A DNA stretch of 6,842 nucleotides from Bacillota bacterium (GCA_023417975.1 JAEZDX010000606.1:1-6842); one strand, 5' to 3'. Shown: positions 1-6,415, counted from the stretch's first letter. Program-made: numbers and translations. The notes: generated from the sequence alone by a model not told the origin.

Positions 1-93
1 CTAACGTTTCGTACTCCCGACGTTTGCCAGCCCTAGATAGCTCCTATCTTAGGCTGGGAAATGTGCGAAGCGAACGGTAGTATTTTGTTATAC
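1..93 (-). repeat. attC-like recombination site 1 (left end cut by the window)
   Basis: This is the site that follows the 174-aa gene on the minus strand. The right core box GTTATAC is at 87-93, and the left core box is cut by the window edge (CTAAC at 1-5). A central imperfect hairpin pairs 20-40 with 44-64 around a CTC loop at 41-43. A short outer arm TACT (12-15) pairs with AGTA (79-82), leaving TTTT before the right core. It is nearly identical to the sites at 784-878 and 1442-1536. The central stem has several mismatches (G26/G58, C33/A51, T34/T50). The attC name is by structural analogy to integrons; no recombination has been shown. Confidence 0.72.
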
Positions 94-789
94 GATGGAC
101 CATGCCACAGTATTTTACTAGCCTACTAACTAGAGTTATTCAAATTTTTATTTTTTTTATAAAAATATTTATACTGTACTTCTCCATATATTCAACTTTT
201 CCTGGCTTACAGATGGAGTCCAGCCATCAGGACTCTTTTTTGAAGAATCTCTGTAAAAACTTATATCAGGAATCGGAATACAATGTTTAGATATGATTTC
301 AAAAATCTCAATTAACATTTTACTTGAATCTTCACTCTCAGCCGCATACCAACACGTAGCACTTGTCTCATATACACACGAAACTAATGAATTAAACTCA
401 TTAAATAAGTTAGGAGGTATGGACTTAATTAAATCTTCTGGGAAAGGGTCACATTGCCCTGTTATTATAAGCTGTCCAAACTTTTCTGCCCACTCACAAA
501 GGTTTTTCTCTATTTGAACAACCTTCCATACGTGTTCAATAAATACCTCAATATCTTTATGTACAATCTTATTTTTCCTACAGTATCTCTCAAAACATAT
601 TATTGCTACACACTGTCTTTCATTAATAGATAACTCTGATACTTTCTTAAGAATATCTGACCTTGATTGACTATTTTTAAAACTAATCTTCAATATCTCA
701 CCTTCAAAATTTCTCTAAACTGTTATTCAAATAATATTATTTATAAACCCTTCGTAAAGATGCTTTATATCATGTGGTCTGTCGTATAA
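5..789 (-). mobile_element. Cassette 1: unknown 174-aa protein plus its attC-like site
   Basis: The unit is defined by the expected G/TT crossover in the flanking sites. Its two ends are inverted copies: GTTATACGA..GACCA at 87-102 matches the reverse complement of 775-790 at 14 of 16 positions. It holds one gene, whose 3' end points to the unit's own site (1-93), as in integron cassettes. The leader of about 95 nt between the crossover and the gene shows no convincing promoter. Confidence 0.65.
169..693 (-). CDS. hypothetical protein, 174 aa, cassette-borne
   Basis: I do not recognise the family. The protein looks soluble and mostly helical. It has no signal peptide or membrane segment, several cysteines (28, 33, 38, 66, 81, 106, 114, 138) and a tryptophan-rich pattern (W56, W68, W115, W158, W170). 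The segment around residues 24-60 (ERQ..ICFERYC..FIEHVW) resembles small helical proteins such as immunity proteins, but only in general style. The start is TTG at 693, chosen because AGGTG lies about 5 nt upstream and no ATG or GTG in frame fits better. It is the only gene of cassette 1 and ends about 75 nt before the attC-like site. Single orphan genes of this kind are typical integron-cassette payloads. The ORF is firm; the function is unknown. Confidence 0.8.
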   Translation of the reverse strand: MKISFKNSQSRSDILKKVSELSINERQCVAIICFERYCRKNKIVHKDIEVFIEHVWKVVQIEKNLCEWAEKFGQLIITGQCDPFPEDLIKSIPPNLFNEFNSLVSCVYETSATCWYAAESEDSSKMLIEIFEIISKHCIPIPDISFYRDSSKKSPDGWTPSVSQEKLNIWRSTV

Positions 790-878
790 CGTTTCGTACT
801 CCCGACATTTGCCAGCCTTAGATAGCTCCTATCTTAGGCTGGCAAATGTGCGAAGCGAATGTGAGTATTTTGTTATAC
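784..878 (-). repeat. attC-like recombination site 2 (best-preserved fold)
   Basis: The ends are perfectly complementary core boxes, GTATAAC (784-790) and GTTATAC (872-878). Inside, TACTC (797-801) pairs with GAGTA (863-867), and a 21-position stem pairs 805-825 with 829-849. That stem has one mismatch (T819/T835) and a CTC loop at 826-828. The unpaired spacers are GTTTCG on the left and TTTT on the right. On the minus strand the site reads GTATAACAAAA...AACGTTATAC, which fits the usual attC orientation with the gene upstream. An alternative pairing is CGTTTCG with CGAAGCG. The length of 95 nt is normal for attC. Confidence 0.75.
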
Positions 879-1447
879 GATGGATTTTTCGCTCTGTACA
901 ATATTTATAGTTAAAGCCCTAAAAATGAAAGTACCACGAAATATAACGAAAGCAAAGTTAAAGCCCAAAGTTCTATTAAATATTCACTTTCAAAGTCCAT
1001 AGAATCCCTCATATATTTTAGTGAAAAATAACATAAGATGAAAATTAGGATTACAATTATAACTATATATTTAATTGCTATACTTCCGTCCGAAATCATT
1101 AATGCAACAATGATAAGAATTGCAAATATTATAGCAAGGATAGCCTTAGGCTTTTCCACAATCTCTTTAAAACTTTTAACTTCTCCTTGATTATGACGAT
1201 AGATTGTATAGAAGATACTAAAAGCAATCATTATTAATAATAAAACTAAACTTATTGTATGTTTAACGATAGGATCAATATTAGATACACCATTTTTTGA
1301 AACAAATACAAGTATTACTGAGGTAAAAATTACTGGTAAGAAGACAAATATAATTGCTCCGATTACCTTTAATAAAAGCCCTAATATCTTCATAAAAACA
1401 CTTCCCCATCTTTAAAGTACTATCCTTCTAAAAAATCTTTCGTCTAA
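790..1447 (-). mobile_element. Cassette 2: five-helix membrane protein plus its attC-like site
   Basis: The two ends are inverted copies: 872-889 (GTTATACGA..GATTTTT) matches the reverse complement of 1431-1448 at 15 of 18 positions. The unit contains one minus-strand gene followed by site 2. The leader before the gene is only about 55 nt and has no clear promoter, so expression may depend on read-through from cassettes to the right. Confidence 0.65.
911..1393 (-). CDS. small integral membrane protein, 160 aa, unknown function
   Basis: The protein is strongly hydrophobic, with about five predicted membrane segments at residues 4-31, 45-65, 84-101, 105-126 and 138-158. A basic/polar loop at 66-83 (around YRHNQG and EKPK) and an acidic loop at 129-137 separate them. 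No enzyme motif or transporter signature is visible. The ATG at 1393 is preceded by a weak purine-rich ribosome site (GGGGAAG). It is the only gene of cassette 2 and ends about 30 nt before the site at 784-878. Membrane proteins without known function are common in cassette arrays. It could be an immunity or envelope factor, but nothing in the sequence decides this. Confidence 0.8.
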   Translation of the reverse strand: MKILGLLLKVIGAIIFVFLPVIFTSVILVFVSKNGVSNIDPIVKHTISLVLLLIMIAFSIFYTIYRHNQGEVKSFKEIVEKPKAILAIIFAILIIVALMISDGSIAIKYIVIIVILIFILCYFSLKYMRDSMDFESEYLIELWALTLLSLYFVVLSFLGL

Positions 1448-1536
1448 CGTTTCGTGCTCCCGACGTTTTCCAGCCTTAGATAGCTCCTATCTTAGCCTGG
1501 AAAATGTGCGAAGCGAACAGGAGTATTTTGTTATAT
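1442..1536 (-). repeat. attC-like recombination site 3
   Basis: The core boxes are GTCTAAC (1442-1448, a perfect RYYYAAC) and GTTATAT (1530-1536). The outer arm TGCTCC (1455-1460) pairs with GGAGTA (1520-1525) using one G/T wobble. The central stem surrounds the CTC loop at 1484-1486. T1469 pairs with A1501 where site 2 has G811 with C843, a compensatory change. This is the site of the phosphotransferase cassette to its right. Confidence 0.75.
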
Positions 1537-1655
1537 GCAGTTTTAATCACTACGCCTTGAATTAATCCTGTTTCAGAAATTTCTAATAAAATCGTACTAA
1601 ATGAAGGTTGTAAGCATTACTTACTACCGTTTTATAATTATTAATTTATCTATGT

Positions 1656-2741
1656 CTAACCTAACAATTTCTTTACAGTTTTATAGTTATTAATCGTATG
1701 GAATACACCTTGTCCCCAATATTCATGGCCTAATCCGAAGTCAAAATAATTAAAAACTGGGGAAAATACCGCCATCGCTACAGATAAGTAATAATCGTAT
1801 AAACATTCATCCAAGCTGTAATTTGTTACTCCATATCCAAGTAGTAATGTGTGGTAATGCTTTAATACTTCCAAATGACGCTCTGGCTCACTCATAAAAG
1901 GAAATGCTACTCTTGTTAAATTCATTATATCAACAGCGGCAATACCCATCCTCCAAAACTGGAAATCTACAACAAGTGGTGCTTTAAATGCTACTTTGGG
2001 AAACATGAAGTTAAATATATGAGAGTCGCCATGTATAACGGATATATTATTATTTTGTTCAATTCTTTCAAGGTTTTTTCTTTCAAACTTAATCGCATCT
2101 TCGAAAGCTGCAGGATAAACTTTAAGTATTTCATTGTCATAATAATCAGATGCGTATTGTAGGAATTTCTCTAAAGCATTATGATAATGTTCCGTTTTTT
2201 CTTCAATTGATTTGTTGTCGCCATGCAAAAGTTCTAATTTATTAGCATTTACACCATTCCAATAAAAAGAATGAATTTTTGCTAAACTACCGGCAGCAAT
2301 TAACCAGTAATCTATTTCGTTACGGTTTATATCACTTGCAGAATAGTAATCGTTAGAAATATCATCAAGTACAAGTAAAAAATGCTTTTTATCATCAAAT
2401 ATATAAGCATCATGACATTTTACTATAGGAAGTTCATTGTTTCTTTCTACATTCCTATAAAAATCAATTTCATGCATACTCCATTTGTCAAATGCATTCT
2501 CCTGCCTGGCAACAGTAGGCAGTTTTAAAAAAAGTTTTTCATTATATTCCTTTCCATCGTTGGCTTTCCATGTTATCAAGAGTTTTAAAATTCTAGTGGT
2601 ATCTGTTTCCATATCGTCAAGTATACTTTTCGAGACTATCTTGCTGTCTACAGGCAGATGCAATATCTCATTCAGATATTCATCTAAAAATACTGGTTTT
2701 GGTTTAAGAATTTGCTCGCGATAAAATGTTCCATTCTCCAT
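1656..2741 (-). CDS. phosphotransferase, APH / ecdysteroid-kinase-like superfamily
   Basis: This is a likely ATP-dependent small-molecule kinase with the aminoglycoside-phosphotransferase fold. Counting from an alternative upstream ATG at 2762, the ATP-binding lysine is in LFLKLP (K80) and a helix-C glutamate is in SMHEIDFY (E98). The catalytic loop is HGDSHIFN (H244-N251, base D246), and the metal-binding DFQ motif is D266-Q268. HGD.H..N.MF followed by DFQ resembles the DUF1679/ecdysteroid-kinase branch more than classical aminoglycoside kinases. I prefer the ATG at 2741 (361 aa) because GGAG lies 7 nt upstream of it; the ATG at 2762 has only a weak GGGAA. The substrate is unknown, so resistance should not be assumed. 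The gene looks intact and may have its own promoter. Confidence 0.85.
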   Translation of the reverse strand: MENGTFYREQILKPKPVFLDEYLNEILHLPVDSKIVSKSILDDMETDTTRILKLLITWKANDGKEYNEKLFLKLPTVARQENAFDKWSMHEIDFYRNVERNNELPIVKCHDAYIFDDKKHFLLVLDDISNDYYSASDINRNEIDYWLIAAGSLAKIHSFYWNGVNANKLELLHGDNKSIEEKTEHYHNALEKFLQYASDYYDNEILKVYPAAFEDAIKFERKNLERIEQNNNISVIHGDSHIFNFMFPKVAFKAPLVVDFQFWRMGIAAVDIMNLTRVAFPFMSEPERHLEVLKHYHTLLLGYGVTNYSLDECLYDYYLSVAMAVFSPVFNYFDFGLGHEYWGQGVFHTINNYKTVKKLLG

Positions 2742-2793
2742 TATCATTTCTCCGTTCTTCATATAAATAATTCCCGTTTATCAACTTTTTAAA

Positions 2794-2823
2794 ATTACAT
2801 CTTAATGAAAGAAAAGATGTAAA
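2794..2823 (-). promoter_or_regulatory. candidate promoter with overlapping 9-bp inverted repeat
   Basis: On the minus strand TTTACA (2823-2818) and TGTAAT (2799-2794) are 18 nt apart. Each differs from the sigma-70 consensus by one base. A perfect inverted repeat, TTACATCTT (2795-2803) and AAGATGTAA (2814-2822), lies on the same bases with a 10-nt gap. It could be an operator covering the -35 and -10 boxes, or an RNA or DNA hairpin. It lies about 53 nt upstream of the preferred kinase start. No regulator gene is nearby. Confidence 0.4.
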
Positions 2824-2856
2824 CTTTCACAAATCATTCTTTTTCAATTAAATTGC

Positions 2857-2982
2857 GTATAACGTTTCGCATTCAAGACGTTCCTGAGCCTAGCCAGACT
2901 TGGCTTGGTGAAGGAATGTGCTTTGGCTACTTCGAAGGCTTGACCCCAAAATGTCGAAGTGAACTTGAATACATTGTTAGCA
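2857..2982 (-). repeat. attC-like recombination site 4 (divergent, 126 nt)
   Basis: The core boxes are GTATAAC (2857-2863) and GTTAGCA (2976-2982). They do not match each other fully because each belongs to a different neighbouring cassette. The outer arm ATTCAAG (2871-2877) pairs with CTTGAAT (2964-2970). The central stem pairs about 2878-2895 with 2902-2919, including TTCCT/AGGAA and AGCC/GGCT. Left and right motifs AACGTTTCG and CGAAGTGAAC are shared with sites 1-3, but the arm and stem sequences are new. A 34-nt insertion (2921-2954) separates AATGTG from CGAAG. This is the site of the 244-aa gene's cassette. Confidence 0.68.
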
Positions 2983-3956
2983 GAAGGTCTTAGATCCATA
3001 CTTGAAATTACCACTATTAAAAAACACTTACAGTTTAGATTATATAAATATTGTGATAATCATAAAATTAGTTACAAGTATAATCTTTTAAGCAATTTAA
3101 AATTAACTTATGTACTTTATTATGCTTACCAAGACTTGAAAATCCAAAATGAGTTGGAATATATAAATTCGAATCTTCTTCACAATAAATTATATTTACT
3201 ATCCCCTCAACTCTTCCCATTAAATAGTCTGCATTCTCATTTACAAGTTTTTCACTAAATTCATTAAATTTATCTATGAGAATTAAATTCACTCTAACCA
3301 TCAGTCTTGCTTCAGATCCACTTACCCATTCATCCGGTTTTTCTTTTCTATTTATTTTTCTATTTAACCGATCCTTTGTGGACTTAAATATTTCTCGATT
3401 AATACTGTTTATTTTCATTACTAAAATCCTTAGTTTTAAGCCGTGCGTTCTACTTAAAACATACGACCCTTTAACATCTTCGTCATCACAAATGTCAATC
3501 ATTTCGGTTTTTAGATAAGAATTTATTGATTTAATTATCATTTTATAGTTAATCCTAGATAATTTATAAATGTTAGGTTCTAAGTTTGCCTTTTCAAACC
3601 CAATTGACTTTAAATAACGGTAATACATAACGTAAAAGAGAATGCTCGAAGAAGGAATTATAAGAATCCACCATTTAAACTTTCCCGCTTCTAAGAACAT
3701 AAATGGAGGTGCTAAGCTTATAATTAATAATATCAATAAAATTAACGTAAGCCACTCCAACCTATAGAAGTTCTTTTGACGTTGTTTCATTTTATGTTCC
3801 ATTTCTTTATAAACTCCTTTATCGAATTAATAAAATAATAATGCCTCCCTTAAAACTCTTAAACGGGACAATAAACTTTTCAACATCAAACAATAGTTAC
3901 TTTAATAAACCCCAAAAACTATATCCCTGCACTCTGCTCTCAAGACTTTCTGCTAA
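2863..3956 (-). mobile_element. Cassette 4: two-helix membrane-anchored protein plus its attC-like site
   Basis: The ends are inverted copies over 16 nt with one mismatch: 2976-2991 (GTTAGCAGAAGGTCTT) against the reverse complement of 3942-3957. This is the clearest end match in the array and is unlike the ends of cassettes 1-3. The stretch 2983-3067, between site and gene, holds nothing I can name. The leader 3821-3956 has no strong promoter. Confidence 0.66.
3068..3802 (-). CDS. membrane-anchored hypothetical protein, 244 aa
   Basis: Family not recognised. A basic N-terminus (residues 1-15) precedes two membrane segments at about 17-38 and 43-62, which form a hairpin with a very short loop. 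A soluble, charged region of about 180 residues (63-244) follows and is probably cytoplasmic by the positive-inside rule. Its middle part is basic (around RLNRKINRKEK) and its end contains short beta-like stretches (VEGIVNIIYC, LYIPTHFG). No catalytic motif is visible. The ATG at 3802 has a good AAAGGAG (3814-3820), spaced a slightly long 11 nt. It is the only gene of cassette 4. Two helices plus a cytosolic domain is an architecture seen in some effector-type defence proteins, but there is no specific evidence for that here. Confidence 0.8.
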   Translation of the reverse strand: MEHKMKQRQKNFYRLEWLTLILLILLIISLAPPFMFLEAGKFKWWILIIPSSSILFYVMYYRYLKSIGFEKANLEPNIYKLSRINYKMIIKSINSYLKTEMIDICDDEDVKGSYVLSRTHGLKLRILVMKINSINREIFKSTKDRLNRKINRKEKPDEWVSGSEARLMVRVNLILIDKFNEFSEKLVNENADYLMGRVEGIVNIIYCEEDSNLYIPTHFGFSSLGKHNKVHKLILNCLKDYTCN

Positions 3957-4081
3957 CGTTTAGAAGTGTATCTGAAGTTGAGCACATTTTTAATTAATGC
4001 CTGCTAAGAAGTGTAACAGACATTAATTAAAGTATTTATTTTGAATTAAACTGCTCGATTTCAGATACGCTCCTGTTGAAC
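3951..4081 (-). repeat. attC-like recombination site 5 (divergent, 131 nt)
   Basis: The core boxes are TGCTAAC (3951-3957) and GTTGAAC (4075-4081; on the minus strand GTTCAAC, a perfect RYYYAAC). The outer arm 3968-3984 pairs with 4052-4068 at 15 of 17 positions. The inner arm TTAATTAATGCCTG (3990-4003) pairs with 4017-4030 with one mismatch, around a 13-nt loop. Its sequence is unrelated to sites 1-3 except for the AACGTTT next to the left core, yet the layout of core, spacer, arm and hairpin is the same. GAAC within the right core is also an IS91-family target tetranucleotide. Confidence 0.65.
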
Positions 4082-4273
4082 GAAACTGCTTAACTATACT
4101 ATGGGGTTTCAGTAATTTCTATCCCCCGATATCTTTTCAATACAGACTTTTTATTATAATTTTATCATACTTTTTCTTCTTAAAATAACTTATTTTGCAT
4201 TCATTATGATATTTTACCTGTGACTAGCATAGTCTTTCCCCCTCCCCATAACTTAAACTTATCATCTATTCTG
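4082..4273. other. non-coding end of the IS91-like module (candidate oriIS side)
   Basis: No gene is visible in these 192 nt. The stretch lies downstream of the transposase, where the replication origin end (oriIS) of IS91-family elements lies. GAAAC (4082-4086) can pair with GTTTC near 4105-4109. A small hairpin GACTA/TAGTC sits at 4222-4234, next to a pyrimidine-rich run. The GAAC at 4078-4081 directly abuts this end. Assignment as oriIS is by position only. Confidence 0.35.
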
Positions 4274-5461
4274 TTATCTTGTCTTTGGTGGCGAACAAAT
4301 GGATGGTTGGAGCTTAGTTTTTCTAATCATCTTACCTTTCTTACAGCATGGACACTGGCAGATATCTATTCCGATTAATTTTAGTAACAATTCTGCAGTA
4401 CTCAGCTTTTTATTGCTGCGCAATAAATCCTTGAGCTTTACTCCTGTTAACTTTTTGCACCTTTCCAGCTTTGTTCTTTTATTTCTATTTCCAAGTATGC
4501 CAAAATGCCTGATTTTAACGAATCTTTCTGGCAGTATATGCATCAAAAATCTCCGTATAAACTCCTCTGCAGTCACAGTCATATGTTTTTCCTTGTTTTT
4601 GTCCTTATAGTCCCTCCACTTAAAAGTTATAAAACCATTTTCAATATGTTCAATTCTGTTGTTCGAAATAGCCACTCTATGAGTATACCTTCCGAGATAT
4701 TGCAGCACATAGGCTGCAGTTTTGAAAGGCGGCTTACTGTATACAATCCAATCCTTTTGCTGCAGTTTTTCAAGTAGAAGCATGAAAATATCAGTTCTGG
4801 CGAGCTCAGTTATTTCTCCCATAAATTTTAGAGTTCTAGTGTTGTATTCTGTTCTTAGAAGAGAGAGAAATTTCCCTTTGAATTTTGCAGAAAGTACCCT
4901 GACGGGTATAATGAATTTCTTTCTAGAGTTTACCCATTTTACTCCATCCATAGATAGCCCCCCTGAAGGCACAATACAATGAAGATGCGGATGGAACATG
5001 AGATTCTGACCCCAGGTATGGAGCAATGCCGTAAATCCCAGCTGAGCGCCGATGTATTTTGGGTTACTGGCCAGTTCAATAAGTGTTTCCGATGCAGCCT
5101 TAAATAGAATCTGTTATATTTCTTTCTGATTTCTTAATGCTAGCGCATTAATTTCTTCAGGTAAAGTGAAAACTATATGAAAGTATCTTACAGGCAGTAA
5201 ATCACCTTTCCTATTTTCAAGCCACTGTTCTTTAGCTAAGCTTTGACATTTGGGACAGTGTCTGTTCCTGCAGGAATTGTAGGAAATTTTAACATGCCCA
5301 CATGCTTCACATTCATCTATATGTCCACCAAGTAAAGAAGTTCTGCACGCTTCAATTGAACTCATTGCTTTTAGTTGATTTAAAGGCAATTTATGTCTTT
5401 TTCTGTACTCTTCACCGTATTTCTGCACTATATCCTGAAGCTCATTCATCCTTGTCACCAT
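4274..5461 (-). pseudogene. IS91-family HUH (Y2) transposase, interrupted by an in-frame stop
   Basis: The reading frame is continuous from ATG 5461 to TAA 4274 (about 395 codons) except for TAA at 5114-5116, codon 116. The N-terminal part has the zinc-binding domain of this family (C51, C54, C64, C69, C72 in CEAC...CRNRHCPKC). After the stop, the catalytic domain has the HUH metal motif in FHPHLHC, the two tyrosines in YLGRYTHR four residues apart as in IS91, and a C-terminal cysteine cluster (CQCPCC). Sequence across the stop still reads as protein (ILFKAASETLIEL...LLHTW), so this is a nonsense change, probably of a tyrosine codon. The start overlaps the recombinase end by 20 nt, which suggests translational coupling. 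These enzymes move single-stranded DNA by a rolling-circle-like route. Confidence 0.85.
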
Positions 5462-6289
5462 CTAACATATCAAAGGGACTTTTTATCTTCTTCATTCCAG
5501 CTGTTGTTGCATGCAAGTATATACTTGTGGTTTGGATGCTAGTGTGCCCTAATAAAGCCTGTATGTAGTGTATATCTGTGCCATCTTCCAGTAAATGAGT
5601 AGCAAAACTGTGCCTTAGAACATGAACATTCCCCGGTTTCATTATCCCGGCTTTCGCCTTTGCTGCCTCGAATACACGTTCAACAGTCCTTTCAGTAAGA
5701 TGCTTTGACTTATCAGCTCCTGGAAACAGCCAGTCTTTAGGCCGGCAATATTTAAAATAGTCACGTAAAACTTTGAGATTTTTCTCCGATAAGACAGTAA
5801 ATCTATCCTTCTTTCCTTTTCCCATGCAAACCTTAATCTGCATGCACTGACTGTCTATATCACTGGGTTTTAGCCTAACAACTTCCCCGACTCTTAGCCC
5901 TGATGCATATATTGTCGTCAGAATAGTTCTATGTTTAAAGTTTGTTGTATTCTCCAATATTCTCTTTACTTCATCTTTTGAAAGTACCTGTGGAAGCTTT
6001 CTGTCTTTTTTGCTTCTTGGTATTCTTTTCATTTCCCAAATTCTGCCCAAAGTCGTCTCATAGAAAAATTTAAGCCCGCTGTAAGTTTGATTGACATAAG
6101 CCTTACTAAATTTCTTTACATTGATGATGTATTGAAGATAATCCTTAATCTCCTCAATACCAAGCAAATCCGGAGACTTCCAAAATATCGGGAGAATGCC
6201 ACTACATGGCGCAGATATGCTTGTTGTGTCTTAGGACTGAACCCTTTAATTTCAAGATCTCTTTTGTACATTTCTCTTAATTTCGTCAT
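5442..6289 (-). pseudogene. XerC/D-like tyrosine recombinase of the IS91-like module, frameshifted
   Basis: The main frame (TTG 6167 to 5442, 241 aa) has the tyrosine-recombinase residues: R92 in SGLRVGE, K117 in GKGKKDR, H182 and R185 in HVLRHSF, H208 in LLGHTS and nucleophile Y217 in SIYLH. The true start is likely ATG 6289, with AAAGGAG at 6300-6306. That frame encodes 37 residues (MTKLREMY...SRYFG) of the SAM-like DNA-binding domain. It then needs one extra base near 6178-6181 to continue as KSPDLLGIEEI. The repaired protein would be about 282 aa, normal for the family. There is no IntI-specific insertion before WLFPG, so it is not an integron integrase. A 241-aa protein from the TTG would lack part of the core-binding domain. 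A sequencing error cannot be excluded. Confidence 0.82.
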
Positions 6290-6308
6290 AATAAAAAAAC
6301 TCCTTTAA

Positions 6309-6330
6309 TATTAGATTTTCATATCTAATA
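6309..6330 (-). promoter_or_regulatory. 8-bp inverted repeat just upstream of the recombinase ribosome site
   Basis: TATTAGAT (6309-6316) and ATCTAATA (6323-6330) can form a hairpin with a 6-nt loop, ending 2 nt from the AAAGGAG of the recombinase. It could limit translation initiation or be an operator. On the minus strand TTTACA at about 17 nt from TAGATA in the same region is a weak promoter candidate. Confidence 0.35.
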
Positions 6331-6395
6331 CTAAATGGAGCTATTGTAAAAAACTACGATTTCTTATATAAACTTACTATTATTGCTATTTTCCC

Positions 6396-6412
6396 ACCGC
6401 ACTTCGTGCGGT
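6396..6412. repeat. GC-rich hairpin at the right edge of the IS91-like module
   Basis: ACCGCAC (6396-6402) and GTGCGGT (6406-6412) pair perfectly over a TTC loop, an unusually GC-rich spot here. It lies directly inside the GTTCAAC core at 6416-6422, where the ter end of an IS91-like element or the start of cassette 5 would be. The T run after it is too short to call a terminator. A role as a transposon end is more likely. Confidence 0.45.
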
Positions 6413-6415
6413 TTA

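Larger units (their letters stand above)
1448..2862 (-). mobile_element. Cassette 3: phosphotransferase plus its attC-like site
   Basis: The ends are inverted copies: 1530-1543 (GTTATATGCAGTTT) matches the reverse complement of 2850-2863 at 12 of 14 positions. The end sequence differs from cassettes 1 and 2 (GCA after the core instead of CGA), and it differs at both ends together. The unit has a 120-nt leader with its own candidate promoter, one gene, and a 119-nt tail before the site in which I see no gene. Confidence 0.65.

Noticed and set aside
144..166. An 8-bp AT-only hairpin after the 174-aa gene as a terminator
   Set aside because: The stem has only A and T pairs and there is no T run after it on the gene's strand.
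102..517. Plus-strand frames opposite the 174-aa gene
   Set aside because: They are antisense to a longer gene that fits the array's orientation and have no ribosome site or family features.
169..1393. The 174-aa and 160-aa genes as a toxin-antitoxin pair
   Set aside because: They lie in separate cassettes with a recombination site between them, and neither resembles a known toxin or antitoxin.
1..1536. The regularly spaced repeats as a CRISPR array
   Set aside because: The repeats are about 95 nt, palindromic and 500-600 nt apart, with whole genes between them.
1654..1660. A GTCTAAC core-like box at the kinase stop codon
   Set aside because: There is no paired arm or partner core around it; it is a chance match in AT-rich DNA.
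1656..2741. Calling the phosphotransferase an aminoglycoside-resistance gene
   Set aside because: The motifs are shared by the whole kinase superfamily and the closest branch appears to be the DUF1679 type; the substrate cannot be read from the sequence.
2959..3258. A plus-strand 99-aa reading frame starting inside site 4
   Set aside because: It begins in the recombination site, lies largely antisense to the 244-aa gene, lacks a clear ribosome site and has no recognisable domain.
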